Assembly (NCBI RefSeq): GCF_009765375.1
Contig: NZ_VTOK01000011.1
Coordinates: 62,001 to 126,000 of the forward strand
Direction of reading: 5' to 3'
Source: Alteribacillus sp. YIM 98480
GTDB lineage: Bacteria; Bacillota; Bacilli; Bacillales; Marinococcaceae
Length of the DNA stretch: 64,000 nucleotides
Part shown: piece after piece, positions 34,547 through 43,837 of the stretch
How the letters are laid out: every line of letters starts with the position of its first letter
How positions within the stretch are numbered: the stretch's first letter is position 1
The notes under the pieces: model-generated
Seen by the model: only the letters and a program-made list of their open reading frames with translations
The model's database searches: none
What the model was told of the DNA's origin: nothing
Position numbers and translations under genes: made by a program

Positions 34547-35191
34547 TTGTTTACTTTTCAGGATGTGGTTTATAAAGATATTTTAAAATTGAACAAGCTC
34601 ACTATCAATAAGAGACAAATTACCTGTCTGGTTGGTGAAAGCGGCACGGGAAAGTCTACTTTGTTAAAGTTAATGAACAATATGATTTCCTCAACAAGCG
34701 GAACGATTTTTTATAACGAAACACCCGTTGAAGAGTTAGATCCTGTTGAAATAAGACGAGATATATCTATGCTGTCGCAATCACCTGTACTTTTTGGTGA
34801 AACAGTAAAAGATAATTTGGAAGCTGGACTAATATTTGCCGATAAACCTTTAGCAGATGAGGAAAAATTAATAGAGACGATGAATTATTTTTATTTACAC
34901 AAAAACTTAGAAGAAAACGCAGAAACTCTTTCAGGAGGGGAACAGCAGCGACTCGCTCTTTCTCGAATGATACTTTTAGATTCGTCTGTTTTTTTGCTAG
35001 ACGAACCAACTTCCGCACTCGATGAAGATTTAGAACATAAGGTGATGGAACGGTTTATCGATCATGCTAGAAAGCATGAAAAAACCGTTGTTTTTGTTAC
35101 CCATTCAAAAACGATAGCAAAAGCATTTGCCGACAATATAGTGGACATTACCCCGTTTTCCATAAAAGGGAGTGTGAAACGTGAACGATAA
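34547..35191 (+). CDS. fetA: ABC transporter ATP-binding protein, FetA/YbbL-like
   Basis: 214 residues. Walker A VGESGTGKSTLLK, Q-loop SQSPVLFGE, signature ETLSGGEQQRLALSRM and Walker B SSVFLLDEPTSALDE are all present. It pairs with the UPF0014 permease whose gene overlaps its end by 11 bases. In E. coli the pair FetAB exports iron and protects from oxidative stress. TTG 34547 is the start, with GAGGAGG about eight bases upstream. Confidence 0.9.
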   Translation: MFTFQDVVYKDILKLNKLTINKRQITCLVGESGTGKSTLLKLMNNMISSTSGTIFYNETPVEELDPVEIRRDISMLSQSPVLFGETVKDNLEAGLIFADKPLADEEKLIETMNYFYLHKNLEENAETLSGGEQQRLALSRMILLDSSVFLLDEPTSALDEDLEHKVMERFIDHARKHEKTVVFVTHSKTIAKAFADNIVDITPFSIKGSVKRER

Positions 35192-35969
35192 CATTATCGA
35201 CCTAACCCTATGGCAGCTTCTTTCTGCCTATGTCTTTATTATCCTTTTACTAATCATTGTAAAACTAAGAAAAATTCCAAGAAATAAAGAAATATTAATA
35301 TCTACACTGCGGATGACTTTTCAGCTGCTGATTGTAGGATACATATTGATGTATTTATTCGACAATCCTCACCCGCTTTTGACGACAGCGGTCGTATTAA
35401 TTATGGTTACTTTTGCGATTTGGAACATATATAAGCGCGTTCGCATGGACTTAAATAAAAAAATGAAAAAGATAATTGCTATTTCGATGGCAGCTGGCAC
35501 ACTTTCAAGTTTAATTTACTTTAATTTCGTTGTTATCCAATTTTCCCCCTGGTATGAACCGCGGTATTTCATTCCGATAGCGGGGATGATTATAGGTAAT
35601 TCAATGACAGGCATTACTTTAGGTGTACAAACACTAATGGAAAACATGAAAGACCAGCGCTCTCGTGTAGAAGCAGCCTTAATGCTGGGAGCTACACCGA
35701 AGGAAGCAACTCGAAAAATGGTAAACCAAGCATTTGATTCAGCTATACTTCCTACCATTAACTCAATGGTCGGAACAGGGATTGTCTTTTTACCCGGGAT
35801 GATGACAGGACAAATATTAGCCGGAGTAAACCCAGTTACTGCCATAGAATATCAAATAGCTATTCTTCTCGGTGTGGCTGGAGCCGTTGCTCTCACGGTT
35901 ATTTTGTTTGTTCAAAATGGTTATAAAGTATTTTTCAATGAAAGAAAACAGCTAGAGGGAGGGGAATAA
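35181..35969 (+). CDS. fetB: ABC transporter permease, FetB/YbbM-like (UPF0014)
   Basis: 262 residues, about seven membrane helices, with the UPF0014 hallmarks ISTLRMTFQLLIVGYILMYL, PIAGMIIGNSMTGITLGVQ, and FLPGMMTGQILAGVNPVTAI. Partner of the ATPase upstream; together a probable iron (or other metal) exporter. GTG 35181 start inside the previous gene. Not preceded by a Fur box in the visible sequence. Confidence 0.92.
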   Translation: MNDNIIDLTLWQLLSAYVFIILLLIIVKLRKIPRNKEILISTLRMTFQLLIVGYILMYLFDNPHPLLTTAVVLIMVTFAIWNIYKRVRMDLNKKMKKIIAISMAAGTLSSLIYFNFVVIQFSPWYEPRYFIPIAGMIIGNSMTGITLGVQTLMENMKDQRSRVEAALMLGATPKEATRKMVNQAFDSAILPTINSMVGTGIVFLPGMMTGQILAGVNPVTAIEYQIAILLGVAGAVALTVILFVQNGYKVFFNERKQLEGGE

Positions 35970-36006
35970 CCTCCTATTCTTTTTATTTCAGTACCTCTTT
36001 CAATTG

Positions 36007-36071
36007 TTTACTATTTAGGCAATAGTATGTTATAATGTTTCACCTAACATTAATCGTATTGATTACGATTT
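36007..36071 (+). promoter_or_regulatory. Promoter with Zur box ahead of the second S14 gene
   Basis: A promoter TTTACT-N18-TATAAT (36007-36036) is followed by AATCGTATT G ATTACGATT at 36052-36070, a 9-1-9 near-perfect match to the Bacillus Zur box. Zur with zinc would repress the gene; zinc shortage would release it. Confidence 0.92.
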
Positions 36072-36114
36072 TCCATATAAATTATTACAATATTTATGAA
36101 AGGAGGAAATTATA

Positions 36115-36384
36115 TTGGCACGAGCAGCGAAAAGAGCTAAAGAACAAAAACGGCAAGAACTAGTTGAGAAATACGCTGATCTGCGCAGGGAGTTGAAAGA
36201 AAAAGGCGACTACGAAGCTCTTCGCAAACTTCCACGCGATTCTTCTCCAACCCGTCTTCATAACCGCTGCGGATTGACTGGAAGACCGCGTGGTTATATG
36301 CGCACGTTTAACCTTTCTCGTATAGTATTTCGTGAACTTGCTCATAAAGGACAAGTTCCAGGAGTCAAAAAGGCTAGCTGGTAG
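36115..36384 (+). CDS. rpsN: 30S ribosomal protein S14, zinc-independent form
   Basis: 89 residues, the long S14 form: [20 protein letters not shown] and [20 protein letters not shown]. It lacks the two CxxC pairs of the zinc-binding S14 (only one cysteine). In Bacillus this paralogue (RpsNB/YhzA) replaces the zinc form when zinc is scarce, allowing ribosome assembly to go on. The Zur box upstream fits. Start TTG 36115 with AAAGGAGG upstream. Terminator directly after. Confidence 0.97.
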   Translation: MARAAKRAKEQKRQELVEKYADLRRELKEKGDYEALRKLPRDSSPTRLHNRCGLTGRPRGYMRTFNLSRIVFRELAHKGQVPGVKKASW

Positions 36385-36393
36385 AATATTTAG

Positions 36394-36425
36394 AGACATG
36401 GTGGTAAAAACCCCATGTCTTTTTT
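36394..36425 (+). terminator. Terminator of rpsN
   Basis: AGACATGG and CCATGTCT, 8-bp stem with an 11-nt loop, followed by TTTTTT. Confidence 0.9.
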
Positions 36426-36435
36426 AAAAGGTAAG

Positions 36436-36525
36436 CTTTAATCCTTTAATAAAATTAAATATTCATAAAGTATTAGAAACTTGGCTTTCTAGTCATTTGT
36501 TACTTTTCTAAAGTATAAAGACAAA
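36436..36525 (+). repeat. Repeat B, rearranged fragments
   Basis: TTTAATCCTTTAATAAAATT, ATTCATAAAGTATTAG and AAACTTGGCTT are B-type blocks but out of the usual order, and the right part (CTTTTCTAAAGTATAAAG) repeats the end block. It looks like two partial B copies joined. Confidence 0.55.
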
Positions 36526-36544
36526 GCGGAAGGGAGTTAAAGTT

Positions 36545-37345
36545 ATGCCCGTTTTTGCAAATGATGCTTTAAAAGAAAAACATGCACTAATTACAGGAGC
36601 AACAGGCGGCATTGGATATGAAACTGCGCTAGTGCTCGCTTCCATGGGAGCTTCTGTTACTATCACTGGACGTAGAGAAGAAAAATTAAAGCAGTTAAAA
36701 AACGATGTGAAGAAAAATTTTCCTGATGCACGCATTTTTTTGTTTGTTGCAAATATTGGAAATGAGAACGATAGAAAAAAACTTTTTGAAGCCTCTTGTG
36801 ACGCTAATGGTTTTATTTCATTATTGGTAAACTCTGCAGGAGTGATTGGTGGAAGTACTGTTGAAAACCTCACACAAAAGGAAATGGAGCGCATTATGCA
36901 TATCAATTATACATCTGCGGTTTTACTAAGCCAGCTCGTTTATGAAAAGATGAGAGAAAAGAAGGACGGAGCTATTGTTAATGTTTCCTCCTTATCAGGT
37001 TTACGGGGAACACATGGAAATACAGCATATGCTGCATCAAAATTCGCGTTGATTGGCTTCACCCAATCCATGGCAATCGAGGCAATCACTCATGACGTGC
37101 GTGTTAATGCTGTATGTCCTGGTTATGTTGAAACGGAGATGGGACAAGCCGCTATTAAAAATAAATCAATCCGAGAGAACCGCTCATTTGAAGATCAGCT
37201 CGAAATCGCCAAAAATAGCATTCCATCCGGACGATTAACCGATCCAAAAGAGGTTGCTCATACGATTGCTTACTTATTAACTGACGCTGCATCAAACATT
37301 GTAGGTGAATCTGTAAAAATCTCCGGGGGCAATGTCTTAAGATAA
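36545..37345 (+). CDS. Short-chain dehydrogenase/reductase, FabG-like
   Basis: 266 residues. Rossmann start HALITGATGGIGYETALVLA, NSAG motif (LLVNSAGVIGG), catalytic serine/tyrosine/lysine in NVSSLSGLRG and YAASKFALIGF, and C-terminal GESVKISGGNVLR. The C-terminal GG(N)-type ending and length fit 3-oxoacyl-ACP reductase-like enzymes, but it is not in a fatty-acid operon, so the substrate is open. ATG 36545 follows GGAAGGGAG. A terminator follows. Confidence 0.87.
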   Translation: MPVFANDALKEKHALITGATGGIGYETALVLASMGASVTITGRREEKLKQLKNDVKKNFPDARIFLFVANIGNENDRKKLFEASCDANGFISLLVNSAGVIGGSTVENLTQKEMERIMHINYTSAVLLSQLVYEKMREKKDGAIVNVSSLSGLRGTHGNTAYAASKFALIGFTQSMAIEAITHDVRVNAVCPGYVETEMGQAAIKNKSIRENRSFEDQLEIAKNSIPSGRLTDPKEVAHTIAYLLTDAASNIVGESVKISGGNVLR

Positions 37346-37380
37346 TAGGTCGTACGGCACAGTGAGTATTACATCTTTAC

Positions 37381-37412
37381 AGCCTCCACTACATGAATGG
37401 AGGCTTCTTTTT
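37381..37412 (+). terminator. Terminator after the FabG-like gene
   Basis: GCCTCCA and TGGAGGC with a 9-nt loop, then TTCTTTTT. On the other strand the tail is weaker. Confidence 0.85.
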
Positions 37413-37420
37413 AAGTCATA

Positions 37421-39043
37421 TTATTCCCCTTTATCTAAATGAAAACGGCTTACGATTTTGTTTAATTGATTAGCTTCTTGTGATAGCTTAGCAGCATCAG
37501 ACGTAATTTGCTGTACACCTGCAACTTGTTGATCCATACTGCTTACATTTTGTACAACTGTATCCGTAAACTCTTCTGCAATTTTATTGATATCCGCCAT
37601 AATACCAGTAACTTCTTCTCCATTTGTCATTAATTTATCTGCAATTTTCATATTGTCCTGTACTGCTGTCCTGGTGTTAGCAGCAGAATCATGCAGTTTC
37701 CTAATGGAGTCTCCAGCTTGCTTCACTATAGTTACACCATCTGAAATGACGTCTGCACTATTACCCACTTGCGAGACAGCACTTCCAAGCTCTTCTCTAG
37801 TATTTGTCAGCGTTTTCAAAATGTCGTTGGCAAAAGTATTAGTATCTTCCGCTAATTTTCTCACTTCCGAAGCTACAACTGCAAATCCCTTTCCTGTCTC
37901 CCCTGCTCTAGCTGCTTCAATGGACGCATTTAATGCCAGTAAGTTGGTTTGTTCTGCAATATCCGTAATATAAGACACTTTTTTCATCATTTCATCCGCA
38001 TCTGCAGCAACAGATTTAATTTTTTTTGTGGAGTTTCCTACTGTTTCTTGAATGTGGTTCATTTTTTCTTCTGAGGAATCAACCGCCTCTTTGCCTTTAT
38101 CTGCTTCCCTGCTTGATTCTTCCGATTGATCTAATGCTTCAAGAATTCCGTTTTTCATGCGGGTGATGTTTCCCATCATTTCCTGCATCGTAATTTGGGC
38201 TGTTTGAAGGGAAGACATTTGATTTTCTGCTCCGGCTTGAAATTCCTGCATCCCAGAGGCTGTTTGTTCAAATCCTGCTGAAAGTTCTGTCGTTTCTTTT
38301 TCTTGTGTATCACTAATTTCTTTCACAGAATGTGCAGCGTGATCAATTTCTTTTATCATATTTCTCATACCAATGACCATTTTGTTAATCTCAAAGCCAA
38401 TTTGATGAAATTCACTTCTTGATTGATTTTTTACCTCTTTGTTTAATTTTCCAGCTGATGTTGCTCTTGTAACGGTATACCACTGCCTTAAAGAAGATGT
38501 GAGAATTTGGTGAAAATAAAATCCTAATCCTCCTGCAAAAATAACAGTAATAAGACCTGCCCACCACAAAGCATTAGAGCTGGATAAAAGAATTTGCAGC
38601 AAAAAAAACATAAGTACAGGCAGAAAGGCTAAACTGAATATAACAGGACCGAGCAGTTTTTTATGTATCACTCTTCCAACTCTTAAATTAAATGACTCCC
38701 CATCAGGACTGGTACCAATTGGACAGGAGGCATCAATTAGTAATTCGCCAGTATTTCGAGGATATAATTGAAGTAAAGCTTCTGTAGTTCGTGCAGCTTT
38801 TAGACCAACTTCATCATTAAAAGGATGACCTTCTCGCAATCTATTCGTATGTAAATGACTCCATCCATCTTTGTCTACGATAAGCAAATATTCATCATCC
38901 TCTAAAAAATCATCTAACTTATCTCTAACTAATCCTGGTTCTTCTTTAAACTTTCCTGTTTCAATTAAGTCTCTTAATTCTTTTGCCCTATTTTCGGCTT
39001 TTTTCTGTAGTTTCGCTGCAGCTCTTGATTTTAGAGATGACAT
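37421..39043 (-). CDS. Methyl-accepting chemotaxis protein with N-terminal soluble sensor
   Basis: 540 residues. Unlike classic receptors it has no N-terminal membrane helix: residues 1-125 are soluble with a Cache/PAS-like block ([20 protein letters not shown], then REGHPFNDE). Two close membrane helices follow (about 130-150 and 158-175), then a HAMP-like linker and a long signalling domain with [20 protein letters not shown]. The short loop between helices means the sensor is cytoplasmic, as in Aer, so it may sense an internal state. ATG 39043 has AGGAGG upstream. Ligand unknown. Confidence 0.88.
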   Translation of the reverse strand: MSSLKSRAAAKLQKKAENRAKELRDLIETGKFKEEPGLVRDKLDDFLEDDEYLLIVDKDGWSHLHTNRLREGHPFNDEVGLKAARTTEALLQLYPRNTGELLIDASCPIGTSPDGESFNLRVGRVIHKKLLGPVIFSLAFLPVLMFFLLQILLSSSNALWWAGLITVIFAGGLGFYFHQILTSSLRQWYTVTRATSAGKLNKEVKNQSRSEFHQIGFEINKMVIGMRNMIKEIDHAAHSVKEISDTQEKETTELSAGFEQTASGMQEFQAGAENQMSSLQTAQITMQEMMGNITRMKNGILEALDQSEESSREADKGKEAVDSSEEKMNHIQETVGNSTKKIKSVAADADEMMKKVSYITDIAEQTNLLALNASIEAARAGETGKGFAVVASEVRKLAEDTNTFANDILKTLTNTREELGSAVSQVGNSADVISDGVTIVKQAGDSIRKLHDSAANTRTAVQDNMKIADKLMTNGEEVTGIMADINKIAEEFTDTVVQNVSSMDQQVAGVQQITSDAAKLSQEANQLNKIVSRFHLDKGE

Positions 39044-39344
39044 GATATAAACACCTCCTAATTAATAATTTATATAGAAAATTCTAACATTTTTTAGTAG
39101 ATTTGTCATAAAAAATAAGACAAAAGTCTCGTGAATATAAAGTAACAAAACCAAGTGTCAATTGTTCTCTATAGACTGAAATAGTGAATAATGTATTCGT
39201 TTCCGCTGCATGTTCACCTTATCCTGCTTTTCGTCCAAAAATATTTGTTTATTTATTGAATTATTTATGTCTTTTTTGTGAATTATTTGTTACAATAAAT
39301 AAAACAAATATTGAAACCGTTTACTTTTAAAGAGGTGTTAAGGT
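39044..39344. other. Intergenic region with candidate promoter and cre site
   Basis: AT-rich 300 bases between the chemoreceptor and a small membrane protein gene. TTGTTACAATAAATAA near 39286 may hold a -10 for the rightward gene. TTGAAACCGTTTACT at 39311-39325 is described separately. Nothing else stands out. Confidence 0.45.
39311..39325 (+). promoter_or_regulatory. Candidate catabolite-responsive element (cre)
   Basis: TTGAAACCGTTTACT matches every fixed position of the CcpA consensus WTGNAANCGNWNNCW. It lies 20 bases before the start of the small membrane protein gene, where CcpA binding would block transcription. Confidence 0.6.
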
Positions 39345-39644
39345 ATGGATATATTGCTGATCTTTATGATATTTGCTACCGTTAGTCCACTATTTTTTGC
39401 CCGCCGTCGTATGTGGGGACTTGCTCTTTTACAGGGGGCGCTGATGCTTGGTATGTGGGATTACTTTCTAAGTCATTTCACTTCTATTACCGTACTTAAT
39501 GCTCCTACTTCCATTATTGCTTTTTACGGAAGTTTACTTTTGGCAGATGTTGCCCTTATTATGCTTTTGATACGTTTCTTTAAAGAATTAGACACAAAGA
39601 AATTACCTTCTTTCCGCTCTGAACTTCGTTCTCAAATGAAATAA
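39345..39644 (+). CDS. Small membrane protein of unknown function
   Basis: 99 residues with three hydrophobic helices (MDILLIFMIFATVSPLFFA; LALLQGALMLGMWDYFL; IAFYGSLLLADVALIMLLI) and a basic tail (KKLPSFRSELRSQMK). The ATG has GAGGTG upstream. A cre-like site precedes it and a strong terminator follows, so it is its own transcription unit. I do not recognise the family. Confidence 0.65.
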   Translation: MDILLIFMIFATVSPLFFARRRMWGLALLQGALMLGMWDYFLSHFTSITVLNAPTSIIAFYGSLLLADVALIMLLIRFFKELDTKKLPSFRSELRSQMK

Positions 39645-39648
39645 AAAA

Positions 39649-39687
39649 ATTCCCCGTGAAGATTGTACATTCACGGGGATTTTTTAT
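39649..39687 (+). terminator. Terminator after the small membrane protein gene
   Basis: TCCCCGTGAA and TTCACGGGGA, perfect 10-bp stem, 9-nt loop, A-tract before and TTTTTT after. Confidence 0.92.
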
Positions 39688-39690
39688 TTC

Positions 39691-39783
39691 ATGCTTTAGG
39701 GAACACTTAACTTTGTTAAAGGAGCAAAGTATAAGCAATCTACGGCTTCCACCATAGGAATTAGCGGCAGGCCGAGTTTTTCT
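39691..39783 (-). repeat. Repeat B, copy at the end of the quinol oxidase operon
   Basis: Minus-strand blocks in order: AAAAACTCGGCCTGCCGC, CCTATGGTGGAAGCCGTAG, TTATACTTTGCTCCTTTAAC, AAAGTTAA. The element begins exactly at the TAG stop codon of qoxD. Confidence 0.82.
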
Positions 39784-40141
39784 AATGATCCATGTGCTCG
39801 TGTTCTTCTGTTTCATTGTCGTTGTCGCTGCCGCCGCCATGGTCGTGTGTGTAGCCAAATGACATGGTCCAAATCGAACCAGCTACGATAACAACAGCAA
39901 CAAAAAAACCATATAGCATGTTGCCAGCTTGTATACCTCCACTTTCGGTCTCGGTCATGTGCATAAACATAAACAGCTGAATAAACGCCTGAATAACAGC
40001 AAGTACCATAATGGAAGTGATAATCCATGGAGTCGGCAGGTCTGAGCCAACGGCAGCCCATGCTGCAGCAACTGTCAATATAATAGATCCGACAAATCCT
40101 ACGACATGTTGTTTCGGGATTCGTTTGGTCAGTTCACTCAT
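39782..40141 (-). CDS. qoxD: Quinol oxidase aa3 subunit IV
   Basis: 119 residues, three membrane helices (VVGFVGSIILTVAAAWAAVG; IITSIMVLAVIQAFIQLFMF; MLYGFFVAVVIVAGSIWTM) with MHMTE between helices 2 and 3, typical of COX IV/QoxD. The histidine- and acid-rich C-terminus (HDHGGGSDNDNETEEHEHMD) is notable. Small assembly or stabilising subunit of the terminal oxidase. It starts right at the end of qoxC and ends at a repeat B copy. Confidence 0.9.
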   Translation of the reverse strand: MSELTKRIPKQHVVGFVGSIILTVAAAWAAVGSDLPTPWIITSIMVLAVIQAFIQLFMFMHMTETESGGIQAGNMLYGFFVAVVIVAGSIWTMSFGYTHDHGGGSDNDNETEEHEHMDH

Positions 40142-40750
40142 TTAAACCACCATCCCAATCAGATAAACGCTTGTAAAAATAAAGATCCAAATCACGTCCA
40201 GAAAGTGCCAGTACAACCCAACAATAAAAACTTTTCTTGAGGTGACCGGTGTCAGACCGCGCTGACGCAGTTGAATTAAAATAAGAACTGCCCATGAAAT
40301 ACCTAAAAGTACGTGTAAACCGTGTGTTCCGGTTAAAACAAAAAAGGCAGACCAGAAAGCGCTCGATGGAAGCGAAGCGCCTTCGTGTGCGTAATGTACG
40401 AATTCGTATATTTCGAAACCAAGAAAGCCGAGACCAAGCGCTAATGTAATGCCAAGCCAGACAAACAACCCTTTTAACGACCCGCGTCTCATGTGATGAA
40501 TAGCAATACCGCACGTGAAACTGCTTGTTAAAAGCAAAAAGGTCATAATTAGAACCATTGGCATCTCGAACAGATCTGCCGGTACAGGAGCATCAGCCGT
40601 TCGTCCAAATAATACAGCATACGTGGCAAACAGGGTGGAGAACAATACAACTTCTGCACCGAGAAAGATCCAAAATCCTAAAATGTTCATTCGTCCTTCT
40701 TGTGTCCGGTACTCAAGAGGTCCGGTACTAATATCCGTATGGGCACTCAT
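40142..40750 (-). CDS. qoxC: Quinol oxidase aa3 subunit III
   Basis: 202 residues with five membrane helices, the size of QoxC. Family features: ILGFWIFLGAEVVLFSTLFA and FFVLTGTHGLHVLLGISWAV with a conserved histidine and glutamate. It overlaps qoxB by four bases. Confidence 0.94.
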   Translation of the reverse strand: MSAHTDISTGPLEYRTQEGRMNILGFWIFLGAEVVLFSTLFATYAVLFGRTADAPVPADLFEMPMVLIMTFLLLTSSFTCGIAIHHMRRGSLKGLFVWLGITLALGLGFLGFEIYEFVHYAHEGASLPSSAFWSAFFVLTGTHGLHVLLGISWAVLILIQLRQRGLTPVTSRKVFIVGLYWHFLDVIWIFIFTSVYLIGMVV

Positions 40751-42702
40751 TGTTCTCCCTCCCTTGCCTTTTTCTCTGTTTGTTTAATTTCTTCTACAGA
40801 AACATAGAAACCATCATCATAATCAAACGAACGAATAACCATACAAGCAAGCACACCGATCAAACCAGCTATGGCTATGCCTATCCATTCCCAAATCAAG
40901 CCAAAGCTTGCGATAAACATAAACGCCATCATAACAAACGGAACGCCGGAATCACTCGGCATGTGAATAGGTTCCACTTTTTCTTTTTCATACGTGGTTC
41001 TACCATTTTCTTTCATTCTCCAATAGGCTTCCGGTCCTTCTATTTTTGGTACGGTTGCAAAGTTATAAAATGGAACAGGGGTTGTAGTTGCCCATTCAAG
41101 TGCTCTGCCGTCCCAGGTATCACCGTGCGTTTCTCGCTGACTATAGCGGAAACTATAATAAATGTTATAAACAAATACGGCAAAGCCAATAGCCATGAGA
41201 ATGGCTCCAATGCTAGCTGTTACGTTTAATGCCATCCATTCTGGTTCAATGGTATACGTACGTCTTGGCATACCTGCGAATCCAAGGAAGTACATCGGGA
41301 AGAAACAAACATTAAACCCGATTACAAAGAACCAAAAGCTTATTTTACCGAGCTTTTCATTCATTTTGTGACCAAACATTTTTGGATACCAATACGTCAG
41401 TCCTGCAAAACACCCAAACACCGTTCCTGCAATTAATACGTAGTGAAAGTGTGCTACTAGAAAATACGTATTATGATATTGATAGTCGGCCGCAGCCATA
41501 GCAAGCATTACACCGGTCACCCCGCCAATGACAAAGCAAGGGATAAAAGCAAGCGACCAAAGCATCGGTGTGTCAAAGCGAATGCGGCCTTTATACATTG
41601 TACCGAGCCAGTTAAATATTTTCACTCCAGTCGGTACTGCAATAAGCATTGTTGTTATAGAGAAGAAGGAGTTTACTGCTCCTCCAGCCCCCATCGTAAA
41701 GAAGTGGTGAACCCAAACGACAAAACTGAGTCCAGCAATTACAACCATGGAGTAAACCATCGCTTTGTACCCAAATAGCTGCTTACGGGCAAAAGTTGAA
41801 ATGATCTCTGAGAATATACCAAAGGCTGGTAGAATAACTATATACACTTCCGGATGTCCCCAAAGCCAAAACAGGTTTGCCCACATCATAGGCATTCCTT
41901 CACCTGTTAAAGTGAAGAAATGAGAACCGAAAATACGATCAATCGTCATAAGTGCCAGCGCTACAGTTAAAATAGGGAACGCAAACACGATAATAATAGA
42001 AGTAATAAACGTCGACCACGTGAATATCGGCAATCTCATCATTTTCATTCCAGGAGCACGCATCTTAAGAATCGTAACGATAAAGTTAATGCCTGTTGCC
42101 AGCGTCCCTATACCGGAAACTTGCAGACCTATTAGATAATAGTTTTGAGCTGGCCCCGGATTAAGGGTGGCTCCTGCCATAGGAGTATAACTGGTCCACC
42201 CTGCATCAGGTGAGCCTCCAATAACAAAAGATAGATTAAATATCATAGCCCCAAAAGCAAAAGACCAAAAACTAAGCGCATTTAAAAATGGGAATGCAAC
42301 GTCTCTTGCTCCTATTTGAAGCGGTACAATATAGTTCATTAAACCAATCAGAAAAGGCATCGCCATAAAAATAATCATAATGGTGCCATGGGTTGTAAAT
42401 ATTTCATTGTAATGCTGAGAATCAAGAAACTCCATTCCGGGAAGTGTCAGCTGTGTTCTCATTAAAAGCGCGTCAACTCCGCCCCGGAAAAGCATCGCCA
42501 AAGCAGCGATAATATACATAATCCCGATTTTTTTATGGTCAACGGTTGTCAGCCATTCTCGCCAAAGCCATCCCCATTTTTTAAAATAAGATAACACAAA
42601 AACAATGGCAATAGATACTAAAACAATAGAAACCATCGCTCCATATATCAATGGCTGACCAGTCACAAAGAAATCTTCTAACAGAAAGTCTATAAATTCC
42701 AC
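40747..42702 (-). CDS. qoxB: Quinol oxidase aa3 subunit I
   Basis: 651 residues, the catalytic subunit, about 14-15 helices. Haem and copper ligands are visible: the haem a histidine in IFTTHGTIMI, the CuB histidine/tyrosine motif WLWGHPEVYIVILP, the HH pair in FVVWVHHFFTMG, and the haem a/a3 histidines in YFLVAHFHYVLIAG. It reduces oxygen to water and pumps protons. The companion subunit II lacks CuA, so it is a menaquinol oxidase, not a cytochrome c oxidase. Confidence 0.97.
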   Translation of the reverse strand: MEFIDFLLEDFFVTGQPLIYGAMVSIVLVSIAIVFVLSYFKKWGWLWREWLTTVDHKKIGIMYIIAALAMLFRGGVDALLMRTQLTLPGMEFLDSQHYNEIFTTHGTIMIIFMAMPFLIGLMNYIVPLQIGARDVAFPFLNALSFWSFAFGAMIFNLSFVIGGSPDAGWTSYTPMAGATLNPGPAQNYYLIGLQVSGIGTLATGINFIVTILKMRAPGMKMMRLPIFTWSTFITSIIIVFAFPILTVALALMTIDRIFGSHFFTLTGEGMPMMWANLFWLWGHPEVYIVILPAFGIFSEIISTFARKQLFGYKAMVYSMVVIAGLSFVVWVHHFFTMGAGGAVNSFFSITTMLIAVPTGVKIFNWLGTMYKGRIRFDTPMLWSLAFIPCFVIGGVTGVMLAMAAADYQYHNTYFLVAHFHYVLIAGTVFGCFAGLTYWYPKMFGHKMNEKLGKISFWFFVIGFNVCFFPMYFLGFAGMPRRTYTIEPEWMALNVTASIGAILMAIGFAVFVYNIYYSFRYSQRETHGDTWDGRALEWATTTPVPFYNFATVPKIEGPEAYWRMKENGRTTYEKEKVEPIHMPSDSGVPFVMMAFMFIASFGLIWEWIGIAIAGLIGVLACMVIRSFDYDDGFYVSVEEIKQTEKKAREGEQ

Positions 42703-42732
42703 GTCATTTCACCCACTTTCTGAATGCCAAGG

Positions 42733-43662
42733 TCACTCATCCCCAGCACCTCTTCCACCTTTTAGATGCAAAGGTTCTTCAAATGCATCTTTGTGTCGTT
42801 CTATTAAGTAGTCACGTCCTTCATTTGTTCCATGATCCACGTAATCCAAATGAGTTGAAGAGAATTCCAATTCTTCTTCAAGACCTGGAGCAAGGAGCGA
42901 ATCATATTCTTCCTGTGTTAATTCAGGTGCTGTATTTTTCACTTTTTCTACCCAGCTCTCAAAATCTTCCTCATTTTCTGCATGAACCTCAAACGTATGC
43001 TCGGCAAAACCGGATCCGTTATAATTAGAATTTCTTCCTTCATAGGTCCCTTCTTCATCTGCTTGAAGATACAACGTATTTTCCATGCCGGCCATGTTGT
43101 ACTTTTGTCCACCAAGAGCAGGAATCCACAAAGATGCCATGGAATCGGCCGATGACAAGCGGAATTCTATCGCCCGGTCCGTTGGAATATGAAGGTAATT
43201 CACAGTTTCAATGTTTTCTTCAGGGTAACTAAAAAACCATTTCCAATCCGCTGTCGTTGCATAAACGACGAGCGGTTCTTTATCACTAGAAGCTTCGGGA
43301 GCCTCTTCTAATTCATAAATCGTAATGACTGTTGGGATCGAAAGAGCCGTTACAATAATTAATGGAATGACCGTCCACACAATTTCCAATGTGGTATTGC
43401 CATGATGATCAGGATCATAATCTTTTTCATCACGTCCCGGCCGGTCTCTATACTTAACAATCATATAAGTGAAAGCGATAAAAACTACTGCTACTATGAT
43501 TAACATGAGAATAATAGAAAAGATAATTAGATCTTTCTGGCTTTCCCCCACTGGCCCTTTTGGATCTAAAACGGTTAATTCACCACATCCGCTTACTAAT
43601 AATAAAAGAGACAGAGCAGGCAGTGCAGCCCAAAGCTTCACTCGCAAATATATGTTTTTCAC
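42733..43662 (-). CDS. qoxA: Quinol oxidase aa3 subunit II (lipoprotein)
   Basis: About 309 residues from GTG 43662, chosen because it gives a compact lipoprotein signal (KLWAALPALSLLLLVSGCGE, lipobox LVSGC) and has AAAGGAG upstream; ATGs at 43695/43698 are alternatives. Two membrane helices follow, then a cupredoxin domain. The CuA set CxxxCxxxHxxM is absent (the region reads NGSGFAEHTFEVHA), which marks a quinol oxidase. A charged tail extends the C-terminus. Confidence 0.94.
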   Translation of the reverse strand: MKNIYLRVKLWAALPALSLLLLVSGCGELTVLDPKGPVGESQKDLIIFSIILMLIIVAVVFIAFTYMIVKYRDRPGRDEKDYDPDHHGNTTLEIVWTVIPLIIVTALSIPTVITIYELEEAPEASSDKEPLVVYATTADWKWFFSYPEENIETVNYLHIPTDRAIEFRLSSADSMASLWIPALGGQKYNMAGMENTLYLQADEEGTYEGRNSNYNGSGFAEHTFEVHAENEEDFESWVEKVKNTAPELTQEEYDSLLAPGLEEELEFSSTHLDYVDHGTNEGRDYLIERHKDAFEEPLHLKGGRGAGDE

Positions 43663-43837
43663 CCTCAGATACACTCCTTTCCAGGTGATTTTCATCACAC
43701 TTCAATCTTTACGAATATCGTAGCAAATTCACTTGGTAAACAGGGTTTGAAGAGTCATTTTTCATATAACGCTCACGGAAATGTTTCAAAATGAACACAA
43801 ATTATTCATAAAACCTTCAAAGATGCCGTTTTCATTA

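Noticed and set aside
40134-40514. 126-codon minus-strand frame inside qoxC
   Set aside because: Fully overlaps qoxC in another frame; arginine- and serine-rich shadow with no family features.
42733-43662. Cytochrome c oxidase (caa3) rather than quinol oxidase
   Set aside because: Subunit II lacks the CuA cysteines and has no cytochrome c domain, so qox is the better call.
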